Positions 15,477 to 23,756 of a stretch of DNA of 64,000 bases are shown piece by piece. The translations under genes were made by a program, and so were the position numbers. This DNA comes from Enterococcus caccae ATCC BAA-1240 (GTDB lineage Bacteria > Bacillota > Bacilli > Lactobacillales > Enterococcaceae). The stretch is taken from contig NZ_KE136473.1 of NCBI RefSeq assembly GCF_000407145.1, positions 621,827 to 685,826 on the forward strand, given 5' to 3'. Numbering within the stretch: the first letter of the stretch is position 1; each line of letters starts with the position of its first letter. Under the pieces are notes generated by a model, which was not told the origin of the DNA, did not search any database, and saw nothing but the letters and a program-made list of their open reading frames with translations.

Positions 15477-16106
15477 TCAAGAATCTCTCCGGAGAAAATG
15501 CCACCACTTTTTGTCCGGCATCAAATCAGGATCAGTTTTTGGTTCTTCAGCTGAAGGCTGTTTCTCTTCAGGATATTGAGATCCAATTTGCAATTGAGCT
15601 TCTAGCTGCTCGATTTGTTTATTTGACTGGAGGGTGAGTTGTTATTACTAATCGAGTAGTTTTTGCATGGTAACCAGTTGTTCATCTTTATTTGCGAGTT
15701 GAGTATTCTTATCTTCAAGTTCTTTTTTCAAAATATTAAAAGTTGAATCTGTCAAATTTTGGGTATGTGAAGCCGCGGAAGAGGATGGGACAGAAGTGTT
15801 TAATCCCGAGAAATAAGAAGGAATTCACGAAAATTGCTCTTCAAATTTTTGTGAATTTCAGCTTATTTCCGAAGGGATTGCTTCTGCTCCCACCGTTTAT
15901 ACGGATTCCACGTGAGTGGGATATGACTCGAAGAGTTATGTCCCGCTCACTTCTTCTAAAATTTTTTTATATCCGTTATTTCTAAGGCATGTAATTCCAT
16001 TTTTTTGGTACGTAAAATTCCGTGGTAATTTCCCCGCTCTGTAGCGTGCCTTATCTTTAGAAATTCCGAGCTCATCAGCAATTTCTTTTATAGTTTTATT
16101 AGCCAA
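15477..16106 (-). pseudogene. DUF536 plasmid protein, split by a repeat and carrying three nonsense codons
   Basis: N-terminal part (TTG 16106, SD AAGGTGAG) reads ANKTIKEIADELGISKDKARYR, the helix-turn-helix of plasmid DUF536 proteins, and runs to KKILEE at about 15953. The dispersed repeat (15784-15953) then interrupts it. The C-terminal part resumes at about 15783 with a coiled coil (ILKKELEDKNTQLANKDEQL) and ends DKKWWHFLRRDS at 15477. Inside it, TAG TAA TAA (15650-15642) stands where the family has a glutamine run (LLD-QQQQLTLQ). In related plasmids this gene follows repB. Not functional. Confidence 0.75.
15784..15953. repeat. Dispersed intergenic repeat, copy 2, inserted in DUF536
   Basis: GATGGGACAGAAGTGTTT, CCCGAGAAATAAG, GAATTCACGAAAA, TTTTTGTGAATTTCAGCTTA, TTGCTTCTGCTCCCACCGTT, followed by an 18-bp-stem hairpin (15912-15950, GTGAGTGGGATATGACTC). 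DUF536 coding sequence flanks both sides, so this copy marks a real insertion. Confidence 0.7.
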
Positions 16107-16290
16107 TATTCTCACCTTCAGACTGGGCATCATTAAGAACTTGATCCCAATATTTTTCTAAGTCAAAATTTATAAGGGTAGCTAAGGTGTCTAAAAAATG
16201 TGTAGCATTTGGCATTCGGTAAGTATCAACTTCTCTAGCTTCAGAAAACAACTCAGCTTGTACTTCAAAAGAGAGATCACGGAATTTCAT
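16099..16290 (-). CDS. 63-residue plasmid-type ORF between rep and DUF536
   Basis: Minus-strand ATG 16290 overlaps the stop of the upstream rep-tail fragment (ATGA), and its 3' end overlaps the DUF536 start. Product: RDLSFEVQAELFSEAREVD...NFDLEKYWDQVLNDAQ, soluble and acidic, with no recognised domain. Small genes of this kind sit between repB and DUF536 in lactobacillal and enterococcal theta plasmids. It is intact but its operon is broken, so expression is doubtful. Confidence 0.5.
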   Translation of the reverse strand: MKFRDLSFEVQAELFSEAREVDTYRMPNATHFLDTLATLINFDLEKYWDQVLNDAQSEGENIG

Positions 16291-16424
16291 CGCTTTTTGA
16301 AAAAACTCTTCTTGAAGTTTTTTCTTTCTTCATCTTCTCTTTCAGCAGCAAGAATATCTTCTGGTACAGATTCTGAACGAATAGGTTTCGTTTTTTGATA
16401 CCCAGAAGCACTAGATGAACTAAA
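16287..16424 (-). pseudogene. Probable C-terminal tail of the plasmid Rep protein
   Basis: An open minus-strand frame without a start codon reads SSSSASGYQKTKPIRSESVP, then EDILAAEREDEERKNFKKSFFKKR and a stop overlapping the next ATG. A KPxRxExVP block near a charged tail is typical of Rep_3 C-termini. With the Rep middle fragment at 10607 facing the other edge, this may be the other half of the same rep gene. The assignment is inference from position and a short motif. Confidence 0.45.
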
Positions 16425-16587
16425 TTAACTTGTTAGTAATGGAGCGTAGAGGCTGATACGCTATCAAAATTATTTTGGAACATAAAATTATTCAATATCC
16501 ATCAAAAAGTCAATAAATTCATTCTTTTTCTGCCAATCCAAAAATGATACGATAAAAGAGGTATAAATAAACAAAAAGGAGAAAAAA

Positions 16588-17040
16588 ATGGAGTTGGGAA
16601 GGGTATATTCCGATGCTTATCGGAGAGGAATTTTGTTGGGGTTATTCTTTTTAGTGCCAGCAATAGTGGTGTATGGATTTATTCTATTTGGCAATGCAGA
16701 CCAATTAGGGATACAGATTGGATTAGTGATTGGGACCGTTTTTACGGTCTTAGCGATTTTTCAATTTATCTTTAGAAAAGATGGGCTATACCTATATGAG
16801 GTTGGTTTGGAGCTAGTTCATTTTAAGCGTAAGAAAGTTCTGATGTATGAAGAAATCAGCTATTTTACGATTACCAGCAGTTGGAATCTAGCAGGGATTG
16901 GTTCAAGTTTTATCTCTTTTCGAAAGTCACCACATATTGTGATTTGTCTAAAGAATGGGAAAATGATCAAAACTTTTTTTGAAGCAAATCAGTTTGCTGC
17001 AAGTGAGTTAGGAAATAAAGTAACTTATGTAAAATCATAG
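16588..17040 (+). CDS. Two-helix membrane protein with PH-like cytosolic domain, unknown
   Basis: 150 residues: transmembrane helices at ~15-33 and ~40-60, then a beta-rich C-terminal domain (LYEVGLELVHFKRKKVLMYEEISYF) resembling the bacterial PH-like (YcxB/DUF304-type) pattern. ATG 16588 has SD AAAAGGAG. It is monocistronic, with its own terminator at 17051. It marks the return to ordinary coding DNA after the plasmid-like segment. Function unknown. Confidence 0.6.
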   Translation: MELGRVYSDAYRRGILLGLFFLVPAIVVYGFILFGNADQLGIQIGLVIGTVFTVLAIFQFIFRKDGLYLYEVGLELVHFKRKKVLMYEEISYFTITSSWNLAGIGSSFISFRKSPHIVICLKNGKMIKTFFEANQFAASELGNKVTYVKS

Positions 17041-17050
17041 TGTTTTAAGG

Positions 17051-17086
17051 TAAAAAACTGTCGAGAAGTTGTCGACAGTTTTTTTA
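17051..17086 (+). terminator. Terminator
   Basis: AAAACTGTCGA pairs with TCGACAGTTTT around GAAGTTG, followed by TTT. It can act in both directions. Confidence 0.8.
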
Positions 17087-17134
17087 CGATTGTATAGAAG
17101 TATTTGATATCTTAAACTAAAAAATACACATACT

Positions 17135-17215
17135 GAGGATGGACAGAAGTGTAACGTAGGAGTTGCTTCTGTGCGTTACTGTTTATTCGGATAGGGTATG
17201 ACTTGTCGCATTATG
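17135..17215. repeat. Dispersed intergenic repeat, internally deleted copy
   Basis: GAGGATGGACAGAAGTG, then AGGAGTTGCTTCTGTG, then CTGTTTATTCGGATAGGGTATGAC. The central GAATTCACGAAAA...TTCAGCTTA part is missing relative to other copies. The 280 bases from here to the next gene are AT-rich with no other feature seen. Confidence 0.6.
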
Positions 17216-17496
17216 TCTCAGTTACTTGGATCCTATTATATTTTATATTGAAGTGACTTTGAAATTTACTATACATCAGCACTTGAAAACTGTTTTTCTA
17301 TTATTTCACTATTTTTTTATTTTAACTATTTGTTATTATGTTTTTTTGTAATAATTATCATTTTATACCACAGATTTGCAATTTTTTTGTGTCACAAAGA
17401 AATATTTGATAGCTATAAGACATGTAAATGTGTCAAAATGGAAGTTGAAGTATTATAAGCTAGAAGACCATAATAGTAGGTAGAGGTGTTCGAGAT

Positions 17497-17811
17497 ATGT
17501 CAGGTATTAAAAGGAGTCTAACCATGGTGGGGAGCGTTTCAGCTCGATTTAGCCAAGTTGCTAGCGAATTTTTATCGGTAAATGAGGCTGTACACAAAGC
17601 AGAACGAACTACGGTTAGTGGGAATAGTAATGCAAAAAATAGCTTAACTAGTATTTACAGTTGTGGGCAACGTGTTTCCAAGATAATTGCTCGTGACAAT
17701 CATACTATCCATTCGCTAACAAAAGAATCTAGCAAGATGGATCAAAAAATCAGAAAAGACGATGATTTTGCTCCATTCTCTCTAAAATTTGGAGGTGACA
17801 AGCACAAATGA
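17497..17811 (+). CDS. YwqI-like (TIGR04197-type) T7SS small substrate
   Basis: 104 residues with the pattern of small LXG partners: an N-terminal helix, then SVNEAVHKAERTTVSGNSNAKNSLTSIYSCGQRVSKIIARDNHTIHSLTKE (repeat-like helices with the TTVSGN turn) and a polar C-terminus. ATG 17497 has SD AGAGGTG. It overlaps the next gene by four bases. In Bacillus, Listeria and Enterococcus such proteins pair with LXG toxins for T7SS export. First gene of module 3. Confidence 0.65.
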   Translation: MSGIKRSLTMVGSVSARFSQVASEFLSVNEAVHKAERTTVSGNSNAKNSLTSIYSCGQRVSKIIARDNHTIHSLTKESSKMDQKIRKDDDFAPFSLKFGGDKHK

Positions 17812-18182
17812 TTAAAGAAAAAGAACGCATAATCAACCAACGCTTACAGCAGATCAGTATTGATCAAGAAGAAAAACGCCAAGAGATATGCGAATTGGAA
17901 GAGTTGGAAGCGGATTATTTTTCAATCCATTATCAAGAACAACGCTATTACCAAGAACTGATCGGTAATAATCAAGGCTCACAATTTATCGATTATTTTA
18001 TGGAATTAGATGATCAAGCTAATCGGTTACATCAATATGAACGCCAGCGTTTAGAAGACATAGCGGAACGTTTGGTAGATGAGGAAGTCCAGTTAAGGGA
18101 TAGAAAAGAAGCGTTATTCCTTGAGAGGACTAGATTGTTTGCTGATAAGACCGTCGTGGAGGAGAATTGTTATGGCTATTGA
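17808..18182 (+). CDS. YwqH-like (DUF5082-type) T7SS partner
   Basis: 124 residues, almost wholly coiled coil (QRLQQISIDQEEKRQEICELEEL; YERQRLEDIAERLVDEE), with no signal or membrane segment. Its ATG overlaps the previous stop (ATGA) and its 3' end overlaps the LXG ATG by 11 bases, so all three genes are translationally coupled. It resembles the partner at 2904. The role as an LXG co-substrate or chaperone is inferred from the conserved three-gene order. Confidence 0.65.
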   Translation: MIKEKERIINQRLQQISIDQEEKRQEICELEELEADYFSIHYQEQRYYQELIGNNQGSQFIDYFMELDDQANRLHQYERQRLEDIAERLVDEEVQLRDRKEALFLERTRLFADKTVVEENCYGY

Positions 18183-18891
18183 TTTTTATATAAGCGAAGT
18201 AAAAGCTCAAAGTGCGGTTGCAAAACAAATGGCCAAGGAATATATCCGATTTTGCAATATGCTGACAGATAGCGTTAATACATTCATGCATGCGCCGTTA
18301 TCCAGTGAAACGTATGACTCAGCAAAGTTGTATTTCTCAGTTGTTTATCCTTCTTTAGCAAAGGGATTTATATTAGCATGTGAGGCTTTAATTGAAGCGC
18401 ACAGTAAATTCCCAGAATCGTTTCAATCGTCGGTTGACACATGTGATGTAATCGAAGAACAAATAAGAGCTGAAATCGCCCAAGGACAAGCTTTATTGCA
18501 AAATATAGCACACGCGATGGCTAAAGAAAAAGAGCCTAACCCACGCATGCAGCAACGCTATCTAGGGGTACAAAGTTCGGTTCAGAAAAATGAAGAAAAA
18601 CTACAGAAATTATATGAGTTTAATGCAAGTTCGCCCAATTTATTTTCAGAATTTGAAACACAGTTAGCTAATTTAGATGCAGGATTGGCAGAAGTAGAAA
18701 AAGGTGTGGCGTGGAATCCTGTTTCAGGAACTTTTGAGTTGTCTAGGATGAGTTTAACTTGGACGAAATCGATCGGGAAAGAGTGGGATAAACGGCAGAA
18801 AAAATTAGGTTCGTTTAAACATACTGAGATGCAAAAAAATTGGAAGGTTTACAGAATGGAGTCGGATACACGAGAACCCAACTTGAATTAA
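18172..18891 (+). CDS. LXG-domain T7SS protein lacking an evident toxin domain
   Basis: 239 residues from ATG 18172 (SD GGAGGAG), giving the typical start AIDFYISEVKAQSAVAKQM. Residues ~1-190 form the helical LXG export domain. After GVAWNPVSGTFEL only ~45 residues remain, ending at 18891, whereas LXG toxins usually continue with 100-300 residues of catalytic domain. Either the toxin end has been deleted or this is a donor scaffold. A further open fragment after the stop (about 18893-18980; ELEEVVLNEVLL and TNGELEEITFI) may be remains of the lost part or of an immunity gene. Confidence 0.7.
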   Translation: MAIDFYISEVKAQSAVAKQMAKEYIRFCNMLTDSVNTFMHAPLSSETYDSAKLYFSVVYPSLAKGFILACEALIEAHSKFPESFQSSVDTCDVIEEQIRAEIAQGQALLQNIAHAMAKEKEPNPRMQQRYLGVQSSVQKNEEKLQKLYEFNASSPNLFSEFETQLANLDAGLAEVEKGVAWNPVSGTFELSRMSLTWTKSIGKEWDKRQKKLGSFKHTEMQKNWKVYRMESDTREPNLN

Positions 18892-19031
18892 TAGTGGGGA
18901 ACTGGAAGAAGTAGTGCTAAATGAAGTTCTGTTAAGAACGAATGGTGAGCTTGAAGAGATAACTTTTATATGAAAAAAATTCGAAGAAAGAAGGATTGAA
19001 AGAATTAAAAATATTATAAAAGAGAACATAA

Positions 19032-19078
19032 AATAAACGCCAGCAGTGATGAAACAGACTGCTGGCGTTTATTCCCTC
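19032..19078. terminator. Strong bidirectional terminator
   Basis: A perfect 16-bp stem AATAAACGCCAGCAGT / ACTGCTGGCGTTTATT around a 10-base loop separates module 3 from the convergent M60 protease gene. Confidence 0.85.
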
Positions 19079-19079
19079 T

Positions 19080-21293
19080 TTAAATCTTTTCCCAAACTGG
19101 AGAACTTCCAGGCTGATTGCCTTGCGTCCACCATTTTGCTTTAAATGTTTGGCCTTGGAACGTCACAGTATCACCGCCACTATAAGCTTTTTTCGTTTCC
19201 CATTCCATAACAATAGTGGAAAGTGTTTTCCAAGCGTCTGATTGATCAGGGCGATTTCCTTGTGTCCACCATTTTGCTACGTACTCAATTCCATTATAAA
19301 GAACCTTATCACCTGCCGTATAAACCTTATTGTTTGCCCACGCAGAAAGGTTATTATCAGCTTCTTTGGTTTTTATTGTAAAGCGATCACTTTTGCTGGA
19401 TTCTTGATTTCTATTATCAAATGCTGCAATTTGATAGGTGTAGGTTGTATTTGATTGCAATTGAGTGTCGCTAAATGAAGGTATTCTGACAGTGCTGATT
19501 TTTACACCATCACGGTAAATAGTGTAGCCAGCAATACCAATGGAGCTGCTTGAAGGAGCCCAATGTAACGTAAGAGAATCTTGGGTGATGTTGCTGGAAA
19601 CAAGATTCGTTGGCTTACTTGGTGCAGGAGTTTCAACAATTGGTGCTGATAGTGTTTTTACTTGTAGATTTGCACTGTTAGCAGAAGTTTCTCCTGCTGT
19701 ATTGACTGCAGCAACTGTATAGGTATAGGACGTTGCTGGCTGAACTGTTTTATCTATCAGTTCAGTTGTAGCTGTTCGAGCAACTTCTTTGCCATCGCGA
19801 TAGACGATATATTCTTTTATGGCGGAGTTTCCTTGACTAGCCAACCAGTTCAATTTTACTGCATCATGTTTTACATCAAGTACAGAAAGGTTAGTGGGTG
19901 CTGCTGTTTTTTCTGGCTTGGCTGGGTCGATTGGACTGATTGGATTTTTTAGCTCATCACGGTATTCCCAAATTTTATGGGTCAATGCTGGGTATTTTTG
20001 AACGGCTTGTCTTGTTTCAGCTGTGCTAGGTAAGCCCCACATGTCAAAATAAGGGAGTAAATTTTTATTGGCAATTTTTGAAGCCGAAAGGATCAAGTAT
20101 TGTTGTTTTTCTACATCACTCTTTAGATTTTTTGCTTCTTCTCTATATAATTTGTGTAGTTGAGGATAGAAATTATCTCCAAACGCTAATTCTAATTGCC
20201 AAAACATCCCTAATTTTACAAAAAGATCCGTGTTGCTATCGTAGTTTTTATTAGGTTGTTTAAAGTAGGTGAAGATTTTGTCATAGACATTGTTTCGCTC
20301 TAAGCGACTTCTAACCCCTAGTTGTTTTTCGCTACGCAAACTATAAATATTTACAGTTACTTCTGTTTGGTTTTTCCAAGTCATCCGATTCATTTGATAG
20401 GTATGACCTAATTCATGCATCGGGCCCCAAATAGAATCGATGTTAGCCGCGAGAAGGTTTGTCATTCCAGTACCTTTAGAATAAGCAGTGTGACTAAACC
20501 AAGCATACATGTAATAACCAGGTTCTTGAGTTTCACGCATATGTTGGATTAAGCCACGGTTTTTTCTGTGTAGAGAAGAACTGTCATCTAAGCCTGCGGT
20601 CTGATCATGAAAGGTAATCACTTTATCGTAAGTCTCTACGATTTGTTTTGGATTTTTTACTTTGTCTATGGTTGCTTTAGAGCCTGTGATCAACATACGT
20701 GTTCCCAATAGTTCATATCCTGGTGCATTGGGATTTTGCTGTACTTGTTTTTGCCAATCAGCTTCTGTTGTTTTTCCTAAAATAAATCGAGGAAGCCGAA
20801 CGCCACCATCGACTGATACAACCAACTTTTGTTGGGCAGTAGCAGTAGTAATGTTTTGTAAATGAATAATCCCTTCATTGGTATTATTGATCGTATTCTT
20901 TCCTTTTTTCAAGGGGATTCTTTGTGGATTCCCATCTCGGGATTGTGTTAAAGTAATTGGCGAAATCGTATAGGTTGGCATCTGTGTTTGATCTGTGTTT
21001 TCGTCAATATAGATTGTGATAGTGTCTGTACTTCTTTTGTAAACCCCAGTTGATTGGTTATTACTAGGACCAAACGTATTGTCTAATTGATTTTTTCGAT
21101 AAATAGCTGTGTCTTCTGATTGCAAAAGTTCTGATTTAACACCTGGCTGTTGCTCACTAAGTTTTAGTTGATTTTGTACAAGTGTTTCACCGTTTACAGA
21201 TTGAGCATAGACATCGGGTGTTTGGAAAAGGCCAGTTGCAGCCAACGCTAACAGTGAAGTCCCCAGTGAAATATAATATTTCTTCTTTTTCAT
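19080..21293 (-). CDS. Secreted M60-family (enhancin-like) metalloprotease with FN3 and chitin-binding modules
   Basis: 737 residues. Signal peptide ~1-31 (cleavage after VYAQS). Peptidase M60 domain ~90-440 with the zinc motif H293-E-L-G-H297 in MHELGHTYQ and a downstream glutamate near 311. Two fibronectin type III domains (~463-550 and ~555-640; NLSVLDVKHDAVKLNWLAS). Two C-terminal CBM5/12-type chitin-binding modules, each with AYxxGDxVxxxGxxxxAKWWTQGN. M60 enzymes cleave mucin-type glycoproteins, so host mucus is the likely substrate, with chitin or GlcNAc-polymer binding for targeting. No sortase signal. The gene is monocistronic and converges on module 3 through a shared terminator. Confidence 0.88.
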   Translation of the reverse strand: MKKKKYYISLGTSLLALAATGLFQTPDVYAQSVNGETLVQNQLKLSEQQPGVKSELLQSEDTAIYRKNQLDNTFGPSNNQSTGVYKRSTDTITIYIDENTDQTQMPTYTISPITLTQSRDGNPQRIPLKKGKNTINNTNEGIIHLQNITTATAQQKLVVSVDGGVRLPRFILGKTTEADWQKQVQQNPNAPGYELLGTRMLITGSKATIDKVKNPKQIVETYDKVITFHDQTAGLDDSSSLHRKNRGLIQHMRETQEPGYYMYAWFSHTAYSKGTGMTNLLAANIDSIWGPMHELGHTYQMNRMTWKNQTEVTVNIYSLRSEKQLGVRSRLERNNVYDKIFTYFKQPNKNYDSNTDLFVKLGMFWQLELAFGDNFYPQLHKLYREEAKNLKSDVEKQQYLILSASKIANKNLLPYFDMWGLPSTAETRQAVQKYPALTHKIWEYRDELKNPISPIDPAKPEKTAAPTNLSVLDVKHDAVKLNWLASQGNSAIKEYIVYRDGKEVARTATTELIDKTVQPATSYTYTVAAVNTAGETSANSANLQVKTLSAPIVETPAPSKPTNLVSSNITQDSLTLHWAPSSSSIGIAGYTIYRDGVKISTVRIPSFSDTQLQSNTTYTYQIAAFDNRNQESSKSDRFTIKTKEADNNLSAWANNKVYTAGDKVLYNGIEYVAKWWTQGNRPDQSDAWKTLSTIVMEWETKKAYSGGDTVTFQGQTFKAKWWTQGNQPGSSPVWEKI

Positions 21294-21970
21294 TTTATTT
21301 TTGCCCCGCTTTCTTTTTAATTAAATTCAGTATAAATTAGTGTTTTCTCATTTTTTAGCCAAAATTAGTCAAAAAAATTCTGTTTTTTGATCGCCAGCTA
21401 CTGTTTTCTAAACAGTAACATGACGAAAGATGTGATTAGGATGAAATTTGGATTTGATTTCACTGAGTGGAGTTCTTCGTTTTTGACCAGTAGAAAAATA
21501 TCTAACCAAAAAAGGGCGTAAAAAGCTCTCTTTTTGGATGACTAAAATAGTTGTTAATAGGATTCTCTTATTTTTAGGAATTTAATATCATTTAAAATTT
21601 TAGGGGTGTATATATTTAATCCTTTTAGATTAAATATATACACTTTTTTAATTTATAAACTATTTTTTTGAAATATTATTTCGTTTTTTATTTAAAAATG
21701 TTGAAAAAAAGATTCTTTAAATGTATGATGAGGGTGTCGATAAAAGCAAGGTCTGACATCGATAGATTTCTGCTTACTTTATTAATGAACAAAACGAACA
21801 ACAGAAGGGGAGGGAACGGAAGAGAAAGTAGGTTGATTCGTAGTAGACAGTGTTTAGTTTGTCGGAATAAAGAGGCAGGTTTGTGCAGGTATGCAATAGT
21901 GTAGGTTTTAGTTTGAATTTTTTTGTAAGGGCTTTTATACGAGTTGAATGTGAAATAGGAGATGAGAGCA
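21294..21970. other. Gene-free 680-bp region upstream of the PTS gene
   Basis: No coding sequence is supported. The only clear structure is the inverted repeat at 21606-21643. The last ~250 bases form a long untranslated leader or promoter region for the PTS IIC gene. Confidence 0.5.
21606..21643 (+). terminator. AT-rich 16-bp perfect inverted repeat followed by a T-run
   Basis: GTGTATATATTTAATC (21606-21621) and its exact complement (21628-21643) flank a 6-base loop, followed by TTTTTT. It could terminate an upstream plus-strand transcript, but none is known here, so an operator is an alternative. Confidence 0.4.
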
Positions 21971-23260
21971 TTGAAAAAGTTTACTGAATTTATTGAAGAA
22001 CATTTAGCGGGTCCTATGGCGAAATTAGCGAATCAACGTCATTTGCGTGCAATTAGAGATGGGATCATCGCAACATTACCATTGATTATTATTGGTTCTT
22101 TTTTCTTGATCATTGCCTTTCCACCGCTGCCGGCAGATTGGGGAATTACACAGTTTCTAACGTCAAATGCCGCAACGATTTTATTGCCATATCGAATGAC
22201 AATGTTTATTATGACTCTTTATGCAACGTTTGGTATTGGAGCAAGTTTATCTAAAACGTACAATTTAGACGTTATTTCAGGCGGGATTTTAGCGACGATC
22301 GCCTTTTTATTGACGTTTGTTCCAGTCAACATTCCAGAGGAAGCATTAGATGTAGCTGGTACCACTGGGTTTGTACTGCCGATGGCTAATTTAGGTGGTG
22401 GCGGGATGTTCGTTGGTATTATTACATCCATTTTGGCTGTTGAAATTTATCGAATCACAGACAAGTCAAGATTTAAAATCACCATGCCTGAACAAGTACC
22501 ACCAGCCGTGGCTCGATCTTTTGAAACCTTGACACCCACGTTGATTGTTATTTTAGGTATATCAACACTGACTTACTTTATTGGGTTTGATTGGCATTCA
22601 ACAATTTCTAAAATTGTAAGCCCTTTAGTAAGTGCAGCAGATAGTTTACCAAGTGTTTTATTCCTGATTTTTATGATTACATTCTTTTGGTCTTTCGGAA
22701 TCCATGGCGTATCGATCGTAGGGTCATTAGCAAGACCATTATGGTTACAATTGTTAGATGGAAATACTGCAGCAATGGCTGCTGGTAAAGAGTTGCCAAA
22801 TATTGCAGCAGAACCGTTTTATCAATGGTTTATCTGGATCGGTGGTTCAGGTTGTACGATTGGTTTAGCCTTATTGCTAGCGTTTAAGACAAAATCTCAA
22901 TTTGCTTCAAAACTTGGAAAAGCAACCTTAGCACCAGCTATTTTTAATATCAATGAACCATTGATTTTCGGAACACCGATTGTGTTAAATCCGATTTTGA
23001 TTATTCCGTTTATTTTAACTCCAATGGTTACAGCGACGATTGCTTGGTTTGCGACACAATTAGGTTTGGTAAATCGTGTGATTTTTACTGCACCTTGGAC
23101 ATTACCTGGACCAATTGGTGCATACTTAGCAACGGGTGGTGACTGGCGAGCAGCTGTATTAAATGTTATTTTGATTATTATTTCAATTGTGATCTATTAT
23201 CCATTTGTTATGATTTATGATAATAATGAACTAGAAAAAGAACATGCTATCGTAAAATAA
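21971..23260 (+). CDS. PTS lactose/cellobiose-family IIC permease
   Basis: 429 residues with about ten membrane helices. It starts KKFTEFIEEHLAGPMAKLANQRHLRAIRDGI, the family's standard opening. TTG 21971 is preferred: SD AGGAG lies 9 bases before it but abuts ATG 21962. Conserved NEPLIFGTPIVLNPILIIPF loop near residue 325. It transports and, with cytosolic IIA/IIB partners (absent nearby), phosphorylates a beta-linked sugar. Its position before anmK and a MurR-like regulator suggests an amino-sugar or muropeptide-derived substrate; this is inference, since MurNAc PTS permeases usually belong to another PTS family. Confidence 0.85.
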   Translation: MKKFTEFIEEHLAGPMAKLANQRHLRAIRDGIIATLPLIIIGSFFLIIAFPPLPADWGITQFLTSNAATILLPYRMTMFIMTLYATFGIGASLSKTYNLDVISGGILATIAFLLTFVPVNIPEEALDVAGTTGFVLPMANLGGGGMFVGIITSILAVEIYRITDKSRFKITMPEQVPPAVARSFETLTPTLIVILGISTLTYFIGFDWHSTISKIVSPLVSAADSLPSVLFLIFMITFFWSFGIHGVSIVGSLARPLWLQLLDGNTAAMAAGKELPNIAAEPFYQWFIWIGGSGCTIGLALLLAFKTKSQFASKLGKATLAPAIFNINEPLIFGTPIVLNPILIIPFILTPMVTATIAWFATQLGLVNRVIFTAPWTLPGPIGAYLATGGDWRAAVLNVILIIISIVIYYPFVMIYDNNELEKEHAIVK

Positions 23261-23358
23261 AGCGAGTGCAAGAGATTAGAAAGAGTGGAGCGAAACCGTC
23301 TCTAAACGAGTTTTCGTTCCTCATTTCGTTTAAAGTTGGAAGATAGGAGGAAATAAAA

Positions 23359-23631
23359 ATGACGAAAATCTTGTTTATGGCAGTAAGTATTTTGTTTATC
23401 ATCGGTGGGTTGATGTTAACTCATTATTTAAAAAAGAAGAATTTATTGCCTAATCGTTGGTTGATCGGCTGTTCTGTTTTTTTGATTGCATTAATACCGA
23501 CCCTGATGTTTCCAACTATGTCAGAAATAATCAAACAGGTCATTTATGGGGTTAGTGGGCTATTGGCAGTCGTCTTTTTTGAAAGCAACCGTTTGCAAGT
23601 AGAAAAAAATAGGACAACGCAAAATCGATAA
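23359..23631 (+). CDS. Small three-helix membrane protein in the PTS-anmK cluster
   Basis: 90 residues with hydrophobic helices at ~3-20, ~33-50 and ~55-72 and a basic C-terminal tail. ATG 23359 has SD AGGAGG. It lies between the PTS permease and anmK, probably co-transcribed. A 99-base gap before it contains a hairpin (about 23287-23321, GAGCGAAACC / GTTTTCGTTC) that could attenuate transcription. Family unknown. Confidence 0.55.
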   Translation: MTKILFMAVSILFIIGGLMLTHYLKKKNLLPNRWLIGCSVFLIALIPTLMFPTMSEIIKQVIYGVSGLLAVVFFESNRLQVEKNRTTQNR

Positions 23632-23756
23632 AGAAAGTAGGTATTTCAGTTTACCAAAATTCTAGTAGTATAGCCGAAATCTAAACGGAGATGAATTTAA
23701 TAGCAAAATAAATTTTTAAATGAATAGTATTAAATTAGTAGAATAGAGGAGAAAAG

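Noticed and set aside
16198-16398. 66-codon plus-strand frame
   Set aside because: It is the complement of the minus-strand plasmid ORF and Rep-tail fragment.
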